Assembly (NCBI GenBank): GCA_018897225.1
Contig: JAHILC010000065.1
Location: 1 to 5,015, forward strand
DNA: 5,015 nucleotides
Direction: 5' to 3'
DNA from: Actinomycetota bacterium
GTDB lineage: Bacteria; Actinomycetota; Humimicrobiia; Humimicrobiales; Humimicrobiaceae
Below the pieces are notes generated by a model that did not search any database, was not told where the DNA came from, and saw only the letters and a program-made list of their open reading frames with translations. Position 1 is the stretch's first letter; every line of letters starts with the position of its first letter. Shown here one piece after another: positions 1 to 5,015 of this stretch. The position numbers and the translations under genes are program-made.

Positions 1-808
1 AGACGGTAGTGTCGATATCGGCATTGTCATACCTTCAGGTTTCGACGACTTCATCATGCAGAAGGAGAGCACAGAAATAGAAACCTTTATCTGGGGTGAA
101 AGCCTGGCAAGGAACCGTATTATAATAGGGGTCTCAATAGCTAACACTATAAGAGAGCTGACCGGTCAGGAAGCCCCTATCGAAATTGTATCAGTTACCC
201 TGGGTGACAAAACAAGCTTACCATGGAATGAACGCCTGCTTCCTTTTATTGTACTTATGACAATATTTCTGGGTGGCCTTATGTTGCCATCTACTTCGAT
301 TGCCACAGAAAAAGAGAAAAAGACAATAAGGGCATTGATGGTTACTCCGGCATCGGTTAAGGATATTTTTCTGGCTAAAGGAATACTCGGCTTCATTTTA
401 AGTTTCTTTATGGGTATCCTGATCCTTGCTATAAATAGGGCATTTGGCACAGAACCTTTACTTCTGTTAATGGTACTATCACTGGGTGCAGTAATGGCTG
501 CTGAGCTTGGAATGCTGCTTGGCGTGTATGTAAAAGACTTTGCTACCATTTTTACTATATGGAAATCTGCCGGGATCATACTTTTTGCCCCTGCTATAAT
601 ATACATGTTCCCCGGAATACCAAAATGGATCGGTAATATATTTCCAACTTATTATGTCACCCAGCCCATTGTTGAGTTAAGCCAGAGAGGTGGAGGATGG
701 ACTGACATCGCAGTAAATACTTTCATCCTGATCGCTATCGATGTGGTTCTGATTTTTATCTTATTTTTTGCATTAAAAAAAAGGCAGTATGCTGTTACCG
801 GTGAGTAA
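1..808 (+). CDS. ABC-2 type transporter permease, C-terminal part (5' end outside window)
   Basis: This is the membrane subunit of an ABC exporter; the substrate cannot be read from the sequence. The frame is open from base 2 and ends at TAA 806-808, giving 268 visible residues. The first visible residues (VDIGIVIPSGFDDFI) match the part of the extracytoplasmic domain of ABC-2 permeases that typically reads 'aivIPegF'. About five membrane segments follow, near residues 79-100, 123-145, 152-175, 183-204 and 235-257. The first is followed by EKEKKTIRALMVTP (103-116), the cytoplasmic E-K-x-x-T-x-x-x-L-x-x-TP motif of the family. The protein ends in a basic tail (KKRQ), which suggests a cytoplasmic C-terminus. 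Relatives are usually about 370-400 residues, so an N-terminal membrane segment and most of the external domain lie upstream. A partner ATPase gene probably lies upstream too, but it is not seen. Hand-counted GC is higher here than in the com genes (27 of 60 bases at 121-180). Confidence 0.9.
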   Translation, partial: DGSVDIGIVIPSGFDDFIMQKESTEIETFIWGESLARNRIIIGVSIANTIRELTGQEAPIEIVSVTLGDKTSLPWNERLLPFIVLMTIFLGGLMLPSTSIATEKEKKTIRALMVTPASVKDIFLAKGILGFILSFFMGILILAINRAFGTEPLLLLMVLSLGAVMAAELGMLLGVYVKDFATIFTIWKSAGIILFAPAIIYMFPGIPKWIGNIFPTYYVTQPIVELSQRGGGWTDIAVNTFILIAIDVVLIFILFFALKKRQYAVTGE

Positions 809-959
809 GAAGAACTCATATGATATTTATTTTCTCTGCCCCAAGCATCTTGATCCAGATTACGAGAATTTGGTTCTAACATTGCGTACGGTGGCCAGCC
901 AGCCCTTAACAATAAGAGCTTCTATTTCAAAAAAGAAATATCAAAAGCAGATTTTATAA
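789..959 (+). CDS. Possible small hypothetical protein overlapping the permease end (uncertain)
   Basis: An ATG at 789 opens a 56-codon frame ending at TAA 957-959. It overlaps the last 20 bases of the permease gene in another frame. A weak AAGG (781-784) sits 4 bases before the ATG, and GTG 801 is an alternative start. The predicted peptide begins MLLPVSKKNSYDIYFLCPKH, is basic at its end, and has no membrane segment or motif that I recognise. In its favour, bases 841-900 have 29 G or C of 60, more like the permease coding region than like the AT-rich intergenic DNA of this window. Against it are its small size, weak ribosome binding site and lack of a recognised family. It could be a small gene of the permease operon, the remnant of a longer gene, or chance. 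An A8 run at 775-782 also makes a frame-slipped permease tail possible. Confidence 0.22.
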   Translation: MLLPVSKKNSYDIYFLCPKHLDPDYENLVLTLRTVASQPLTIRASISKKKYQKQIL

Positions 960-972
960 AATTTCACACCTT

Positions 973-1482
973 TTACTTAATCAAACTGATAGCTGTCCTG
1001 CAAAATGCCGGCAAGTCTTCAGGCATCCTGGAAGTTATAAGATTTCCATCCACCACAACTTCCTGATCAAGGTAATTGCCTCCGGCATTTTTCAAATCAG
1101 TAGCGACACCTTTCCAGCTTGTAACATTTTTCCCTCTGACTATGTCAGCTTCTACAAGCATCTGGCCGCCATGACATATTGAAGCTATAATTTTTGAAGA
1201 AATAAAAGCATTTCTAACTATATTTACCATAAGCTTGTTTAACCTCATCTTTCCGGGAGCATATCCACCTGGAATTATTACGGCTGCAATTTCATTTATG
1301 TCAGCATCTTCCGGTGCAAGTGTTGATTTTATGCTAACACCAAATTTACCCTTATACTCCTTGTTTTTTTCAGGCCCAACTACTTTAACATCAAAACCTG
1401 CTTCAATAAATCTGTAATAGGGATAAATTACTTCTTCATCTCTGAAGCCATCTTCTACTAATAATAAGACTGTTTTAGACAT
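973..1482 (-). CDS. DJ-1/PfpI (ThiJ) family protein, intracellular protease or deglycase-like
   Basis: This is a complete 169-residue cytoplasmic protein of the class I glutamine amidotransferase-like fold. Members have been described as proteases, glyoxalase III or protein deglycases, and the activity of this one cannot be told from sequence. The N-terminal strand and DGFRDEEVIYP (11-21) carry Glu17, aligned with DJ-1 Glu18. The PGG turn is at 71-73. The nucleophile elbow ASICHGGQML (100-109) holds Cys103 followed by His104, as in archaeal PfpI. TSRMPEDLPAF (150-160) is the typical C-terminal motif. The length matches single-domain PfpI proteins (about 165-170). The ATG at 1482-1480 is chosen because AGGAGGT (1495-1489) lies 6 bases upstream, the best ribosome binding site in the window. 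At Gly77 many relatives have Glu or Asp, so the active site may differ. The gene is convergent with the permease and divergent from comEA, and is probably transcribed alone. Confidence 0.94.
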   Translation of the reverse strand: MSKTVLLLVEDGFRDEEVIYPYYRFIEAGFDVKVVGPEKNKEYKGKFGVSIKSTLAPEDADINEIAAVIIPGGYAPGKMRLNKLMVNIVRNAFISSKIIASICHGGQMLVEADIVRGKNVTSWKGVATDLKNAGGNYLDQEVVVDGNLITSRMPEDLPAFCRTAISLIK

Positions 1483-1488
1483 TTAATT

Positions 1489-1495
1489 ACCTCCT
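1489..1495 (-). promoter_or_regulatory. Consensus ribosome binding site of the DJ-1/PfpI gene
   Basis: Read on the minus strand this is AGGAGGT, a near-perfect Shine-Dalgarno sequence, 6 bases before the ATG. It fixes the start codon. It contrasts with the weak or absent sites before comEA, comEC and holA. Confidence 0.85.
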
Positions 1496-1508
1496 GACTG
1501 CCGTAAAG

Positions 1509-1539
1509 ATTAGAAAATTAGTTGATAAAACTTAGTCAA
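1509..1539 (-). promoter_or_regulatory. Candidate sigma-70-type promoter for the DJ-1/PfpI gene (proximal)
   Basis: On the minus strand TTGACT (1539-1534) is followed after 19 bases by TCTAAT (1514-1509). Each hexamer matches the consensus at 5 of 6 positions. The spacer is longer than the ideal 17, which weakens the call. Transcription would start near 1502, giving a leader of about 20 bases that includes the AGGAGGT. It competes with the upstream candidate at 1564-1572. Confidence 0.35.
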
Positions 1540-1563
1540 TAAAATATTACTGCACTACTACAT

Positions 1564-1572
1564 ATTATACCA
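1564..1572 (-). promoter_or_regulatory. Candidate extended -10 promoter for the DJ-1/PfpI gene (distal)
   Basis: The minus strand reads TGGTATAAT, a perfect extended -10 element (TGn plus TATAAT). No good -35 hexamer lies 16-18 bases upstream, which is acceptable for extended -10 promoters. Transcription would begin near 1557, giving a leader of about 75 bases. The surrounding DNA is very AT-rich, so TATAAT alone would mean little; the TG dinucleotide is what supports the call. Confidence 0.4.
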
Positions 1573-1642
1573 GATAACTCACAATTTTTAGAAAATCAAA
1601 CTATTTAATAATATTTTATTTTGTGCTATTATATAAAAGCAT

Positions 1643-1660
1643 AATTATATAAATATAATT
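1643..1660 (+). promoter_or_regulatory. Candidate comEA -10 region inside an A/T dyad
   Basis: A perfect TATAAT lies at 1654-1659, 15 bases before the comEA ATG, and no convincing -35 hexamer lies 16-18 bases upstream. It sits within an 18-base dyad, AATTATAT-AA-ATATAATT (1643-1660). If used, transcription would begin around 1666-1668 and the mRNA would have almost no leader. The base composition makes a chance match quite possible. TTGTGC at 1621-1626 with a poor TTATAT at 1645-1650 is a weaker alternative. Confidence 0.3.
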
Positions 1661-1674
1661 TATTAAAATCTGAC

Positions 1675-2469
1675 ATGGACTTAATTGATTTAAAAGAAAA
1701 AATAGGCAAGATAAGATGTGTTTTAGATAGAATAAGATATAAGAAAGGAAAGCATCTTTACCTGGCAATATTCTTTATGATTTTTTTAATGATTGCCTCG
1801 TTTCTTTTTATTTTTATCTTCCAGAGACAGCAAATTAGCACTAAAGAGAATATATTAAAAAGCTATTATAGCGATACTGAAAAAAGCATTGGTGATGCTT
1901 CTGCCAGTTTAAATACTGCAGATAGCTCGCAAGCAATTACAAGCATATCCAGTGATACCAAATTTGGAGAAAACATTGAAACATCTGTAATTAAAATCTA
2001 TATTTGCGGCCATATCAAAACTCCAGGTGTTTACGATATTGAAAATGGATCCAGGCTTGTTGATCTTGTCAGCCTGGCAGGTGGAGCAACAGAAGACGCT
2101 TGCCTTGAGGCCGTTAACCTGGCCCAAATTTTGGCTGACTCCCAAAAGTTCTACATACCTTCTCTAGATGAAATAAAAAATGGTGTCCCATCTTTTTTTA
2201 ATGAATGGGAGGATATTAATAGCAACTCCAGCGATAGTACATCAACGAATATGGCTAATTCCGAGTCTTTTCAAAATAAAGTTATAAATATAAATTTTGC
2301 GAGCCTTTCTGAATTGGTTCAGCTGCCTGGTATTGGCAATGTAATTGCTCAAAATATAATTGATTACAGGAACAAATATGGCCAATTTAAAAGTAAAGAA
2401 GAATTAAAAAATGTTAAAGGTATTGGAGAAAAGAAATTCGAAATAATAAAGGACTCTATCTCTGTTTAG
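1675..2469 (+). CDS. comEA: ComEA, membrane-anchored competence DNA receptor (SLBB + helix-hairpin-helix)
   Basis: In transformable bacteria ComEA binds double-stranded DNA outside the cytoplasmic membrane and hands it to ComEC. The 264-residue protein has a short basic N-terminus, one membrane anchor (about 28-50) and then an external part. A Ser/Thr-rich linker (about 65-100) leads to an SLBB domain (about 106-165) with the typical CGHIKTPGVYDI and LAGGATEDA segments. A second Asn/Ser-rich linker (about 181-200) precedes a C-terminal DNA-binding tandem helix-hairpin-helix (203-264) with hairpins LPGIG (217-221) and VKGIGEKK (247-254). The order and length fit Gram-positive-type ComEA, which is longer than the Gram-negative form because of the anchor and SLBB domain. 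ATG 1675 is the first start codon after an in-frame stop at 1642-1644. No Shine-Dalgarno sequence precedes it. comEC follows within about 20-40 bases without a comEB gene between, so the two are probably co-transcribed. Confidence 0.94.
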   Translation: MDLIDLKEKIGKIRCVLDRIRYKKGKHLYLAIFFMIFLMIASFLFIFIFQRQQISTKENILKSYYSDTEKSIGDASASLNTADSSQAITSISSDTKFGENIETSVIKIYICGHIKTPGVYDIENGSRLVDLVSLAGGATEDACLEAVNLAQILADSQKFYIPSLDEIKNGVPSFFNEWEDINSNSSDSTSTNMANSESFQNKVININFASLSELVQLPGIGNVIAQNIIDYRNKYGQFKSKEELKNVKGIGEKKFEIIKDSISV

Positions 2470-2476
2470 CAAACCT

Positions 2477-2489
2477 AGGAAGATTTCTG
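2477..2489 (+). promoter_or_regulatory. Possible ribosome binding site and CTG start for comEC
   Basis: AGGAAG (2477-2482) lies 4 bases before an in-frame CTG (2487-2489), so its GGA core (2478-2480) is 6 bases from that codon. Starting there would give MSKYYHLIWAVF, adding six residues before the TTG start at 2505, which has no recognisable site in the preceding 15 bases. CTG starts are rare, so this remains a suggestion. Confidence 0.35.
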
Positions 2490-2504
2490 TCGAAATATTA
2501 TCAC

Positions 2505-4067
2505 TTGATCTGGGCTGTCTTTTTAACTTCGGGTATAATAATTGGAAAATCACTGAGAACATATTTAAATATTAGCAGCCTCCCAATTATAATCTGTTTA
2601 ACTTTTTTCATTTCCATAGTTATTTTTTTAATTTATAAAAAGAAAAATTCCGGCAGCTTATCAATCAGAATACTCATAATAATTGCATCCCTTAATTTCC
2701 TGGCAATTGGTTTCTGCTGCTCTTATTTTTATTATTACAGGGAAGATAAAAATATTTTTCAAAACCTTTATGATTATGGGCTTAAAAATCCTGATGCAAC
2801 AATTATTGTAGAAGGAAGAATTTTTAGCCACCCTGAAATTAAAAAGGGGTATCTGCTATTTATGCTATGCTCTCAAAAAATAACACTTCAAAATGCATAC
2901 AGCATCCAAGGTCTAAGTATGGAATCGGGCGATGTCATAAACGTAAAACTTAAGACTTCAAATTATTATTCATTTAAAAGGGATGATTATATTAAAGCCA
3001 ATGGAATATTGAACTTGCGAGATGATAGCTTGATGCTTATATTGGAAGATTTTCATACAGAAAAAATTCCTGCAAAAGGCTTAATGTCTTTTTTTTACAA
3101 TTTCAGAAAAAGGACGTACGAATGTATTTTCAGAGTATATTACAATAAACTTGGGACTAGCTGCGCCGGGATTGCGGTGGCGCTTATATTAGGCAATGAT
3201 AATTTCATATCAAGCCGCATACTTCAAAGTTTCAAGCATAGTGGTGTCTATCATCTGCTGGCCATTTCAGGGCTGCATGTTTCTTTTTTAATTTACCTGT
3301 TAGTCTCTTTTTTAAAATTTGCCAGTCCTGGCTCAAAAAAATTGCATCTTAAGAACATATCAATAATGATGTTAATTTTGCTATTTTTGATTTTTTATAA
3401 TTTCATAGTGGGGCAAAAAGCAAGTACTTTAAGAGCTTCAATGATGGCAATCCTGGTAATTCTTGCTGGTTTTTGGGAAAGGGAATCCAATGGAAAATTC
3501 ATATTGAGCATGACTTATATATTTCTGCTGTCAGCTTTTCCGGAATTTTTAAATAATATAGGATTCTGGCTTTCATTTACTGCAATGGCGGCAATTATTT
3601 ACATAAATGGTATCTTTGCCAGGTTAATGAAAAAAACATGGAAAAAGATAAAAGCCCGGTTCAAGTTTAGAACAGACTATAATCTTGAAGAGAACTATTT
3701 CATGAAAATATTCATAACCACTTTTTCAATAAATATTTTCATAATGCCTGTAATGCTTTATTTTTTTAAAGAATTTTCTCTTATAGCGCCATTAACAAAT
3801 ATTTTAATAATTCCTGTATTTTATTTACTTCTATTTATTCTTATTTTATCATCAGCTGTCAGCCTTTTCTGGCCTCCTATCGGAAACTTTTTAATATTGC
3901 CAGCCAAACCACTTATTTTATATATTTTGAAAATTGTAAACTTTTTTGGAAGCAAAAATTTTTTTATTCTTACACTAGAAACTCTTTCTTATTTTTATCT
4001 GACAATTTATTATTTACTGCTTTTTGTGCTGCTTTTTTTATTGAATAAATATGTTAAAAATGATTAA
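2505..4067 (+). CDS. comEC: ComEC/Rec2 DNA-uptake channel, membrane part only (no metallo-beta-lactamase domain)
   Basis: ComEC forms the inner-membrane pore through which single-stranded DNA enters the cell in natural transformation. From the TTG at 2505 the protein has 520 residues, though CTG 2487 may be the true start. Two or three N-terminal membrane segments (within 1-75) and an external OB-like region (about 95-190, with VEGRIFSHP at 102-110) correspond to the DUF4131 part. The Competence domain follows: ALILGND (226-232), YHLLAISGLHVSFL (249-262), LRASMM (309-314), GFWLSF (353-358) and LIAPLTNILIIPV (426-438), among many hydrophobic helices up to 515. Full-length relatives such as B. 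subtilis ComEC are about 750-800 residues and end in a metallo-beta-lactamase-like domain. Here the protein stops in the last helix plus NKYVKND, and the next gene is holA. The external region has only one cysteine (Cys122), so it cannot contain the intramolecular disulfide known in B. subtilis. The gene is not visibly broken. Confidence 0.93.
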   Translation: MIWAVFLTSGIIIGKSLRTYLNISSLPIIICLTFFISIVIFLIYKKKNSGSLSIRILIIIASLNFLAIGFCCSYFYYYREDKNIFQNLYDYGLKNPDATIIVEGRIFSHPEIKKGYLLFMLCSQKITLQNAYSIQGLSMESGDVINVKLKTSNYYSFKRDDYIKANGILNLRDDSLMLILEDFHTEKIPAKGLMSFFYNFRKRTYECIFRVYYNKLGTSCAGIAVALILGNDNFISSRILQSFKHSGVYHLLAISGLHVSFLIYLLVSFLKFASPGSKKLHLKNISIMMLILLFLIFYNFIVGQKASTLRASMMAILVILAGFWERESNGKFILSMTYIFLLSAFPEFLNNIGFWLSFTAMAAIIYINGIFARLMKKTWKKIKARFKFRTDYNLEENYFMKIFITTFSINIFIMPVMLYFFKEFSLIAPLTNILIIPVFYLLLFILILSSAVSLFWPPIGNFLILPAKPLILYILKIVNFFGSKNFFILTLETLSYFYLTIYYLLLFVLLFLLNKYVKND

Positions 4068-4113
4068 AATATAAGGTATTCAATTTTAATGTTTTAATGT
4101 ATTATCGAGTATT

Positions 4114-5015
4114 ATGACAGTAGCTGATAAATCAAAACAACTTACCAAAATTGACGATCTCAAACCCTGCCATCTTTATATAAGTAAAAGCAACTCCGTG
4201 CTGGATGACAGAATTGACAGCTTAAAAAAATTTCTGAAGAGTAAAATTAATTTTGAAGTTGATTTCAAAATTTTTTATGGCGGCGAGGAAATAGATGAAG
4301 GCGAACTGATTAATTTCTATAACACGCCCTCATTCTTTTCAGAAAAAAAAGTAGCTGTAATAAAAAATATTGAGAAAGTATCCAAAAACATTACCAGTAT
4401 TATTACAAGCTTGCTTTCAAGCCCGGAAATTAAAAATTTCAGCACTGTTCTTATCATCACTGCACTCGAGGGAGATTCAAGCAAGAAGAAAATAGACCCC
4501 AAGCTCTTGGAAGCTATTAAAAAAATTGGTGTTATAAAAAAAATAGACAACCCTTTAACCAGTAGTCTGAGGAAATGGGTGGACGAAAAGTCAGAACTGG
4601 ACGGAATAAAATTTACAAATAGCGCTGCAGTAAAATTGGTAGAAAATGTTAATTTTGATATCAATTTATTAAGAACTGAATATGAGAAACTTTATACATT
4701 TATCATCTGCCAAAAGGATAAGATTATTAACGAGATAGCTGTAGACCGGCTGGTAGATCGCGTATATGATATGAAAATTTTTGACCTTGTTGATTATATC
4801 GGAGAAAGAGACAGAGAAAGAGCAATAGTAGCTCTTAAACCCTTAATGGTGGAAAAAAATCCAAATCTTTTGGGGCTTATTACTCTGGTACACAGGATGT
4901 TTAAGGCATTCATGTTTATCAAAAGTTCTGATCGGGGCAACAATATTGACGGAATTGCATGGGCTAAAAAATACATACAAAAGCATATTGGTCATTCACC
5001 CTACATTGTTACCAA
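4114..5015 (+). CDS. holA: DNA polymerase III delta subunit (clamp loader), 3' end outside window
   Basis: Delta is the clamp-loader subunit that opens the beta sliding clamp, acting with delta-prime and tau/gamma in the cytoplasm. The frame from ATG 4114 is open to the window edge, giving 300 residues plus two bases. Family members are about 330-345 residues, so only a short C-terminal piece is missing. The N-terminal domain shows LYISKS (21-26) as its first strand, then FYGGEEIDEGEL (54-65) and TPSFFSEKKVAVIKN (71-85). Phe74-Phe75 align with the clamp-binding Leu73-Phe74 of E. coli delta. LRTEYEKLYTF (186-196) and KIFDLVDYI (221-229) are typical of domains II and III, and the C-terminal part is the helical collar region. 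Weak features are the lack of the usual Gly-Glu turn after the first strand and only a GAG (4107-4109) as ribosome binding site. The gap from comEC is 46 bases with no convincing terminator, so co-transcription is likely. rpsT often follows in related gene orders but lies beyond this window. Confidence 0.93.
   Translation, partial: MTVADKSKQLTKIDDLKPCHLYISKSNSVLDDRIDSLKKFLKSKINFEVDFKIFYGGEEIDEGELINFYNTPSFFSEKKVAVIKNIEKVSKNITSIITSLLSSPEIKNFSTVLIITALEGDSSKKKIDPKLLEAIKKIGVIKKIDNPLTSSLRKWVDEKSELDGIKFTNSAAVKLVENVNFDINLLRTEYEKLYTFIICQKDKIINEIAVDRLVDRVYDMKIFDLVDYIGERDRERAIVALKPLMVEKNPNLLGLITLVHRMFKAFMFIKSSDRGNNIDGIAWAKKYIQKHIGHSPYIVT

Noticed and set aside
166..606. Long minus-strand open frame opposite the permease gene
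   Set aside because: It is antisense to a clear ABC-2 permease frame, has no recognisable family features and no ribosome binding site. It is a coding shadow.
923..940. Hairpin TATTTC-A6-GAAATA as a terminator between the convergent genes
   Set aside because: The stem is only 6 base pairs, mostly A/T, with no T-tract after it on either strand. I see no convincing rho-independent terminator in 809-972.
951..962. 12-base palindrome ATTTTATAAAAT near the DJ-1/PfpI stop codon
   Set aside because: It is made only of A and T in AT-rich DNA and has no loop or neighbouring T-tract. It is likely chance.
1501..1674. ComK-type boxes (AAAAN5TTTT) upstream of comEA
   Set aside because: I looked for the spacing on both strands and found no AAAAN5TTTT match.
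4063..4090. Inverted repeat ATTAAAAT / ATTTTAAT across the comEC stop codon, considered as a comEC-holA terminator
   Set aside because: The 8-base-pair stem is all A/T with a 12-base loop and is followed by GTTTTAATG rather than a clean T-run. It is too weak to stop transcription and comEC-holA are probably one unit.
4317..4664. Minus-strand open frame opposite holA
   Set aside because: The + strand frame here is clearly HolA. The antisense product is a hydrophobic mirror of an AT-rich gene and shows no motif.

Overview
The window is AT-rich bacterial DNA carrying a late-competence and replication gene group, comEA - comEC - holA, on the + strand. The same order, with or without comEB, is familiar from Firmicutes. 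Together with the low GC content and one consensus AGGAGGT ribosome binding site, this suggests a low-GC Gram-positive-like or deep-branching anaerobic bacterium. The sequence does not fix the phylum. I found no rRNA, tRNA, CRISPR array, insertion sequence or phage gene.

Layout: (1) Bases 1-808 (+) are the C-terminal part of an ABC-2 type transporter permease whose start lies outside the window. (2) Bases 789-959 (+) hold an uncertain 56-codon open frame that overlaps the permease end. (3) Bases 973-1482 (-) are a complete DJ-1/PfpI-family gene, convergent with the permease. (4) Bases 1483-1674 are a very AT-rich divergent control region with candidate promoters for both sides. (5) Bases 1675-2469 (+) are comEA, a membrane-anchored DNA receptor with SLBB and helix-hairpin-helix domains. 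(6) About 2487/2505-4067 (+) is comEC, the DNA-uptake channel, present only as its membrane part. (7) Bases 4114-5015 (+) are holA, the DNA polymerase III delta subunit, running off the right edge.

How the genes fit together: ComEA would bind incoming double-stranded DNA outside the membrane and ComEC would pass one strand into the cell. HolA is part of the clamp loader and has no direct uptake role, but it is often found next to comEC. The DJ-1-like gene and the ABC permease look like independent neighbours. The permease end has visibly higher GC than the com genes.

I do not see a previously undescribed system here. The points most worth checking are the absence of a metallo-beta-lactamase domain from ComEC, the unclear comEC start (CTG with a Shine-Dalgarno-like sequence versus TTG without one), a possibly near-leaderless comEA, the small open frame after an A8 run at the permease end, and replacement of a usually acidic residue in the DJ-1/PfpI protein.
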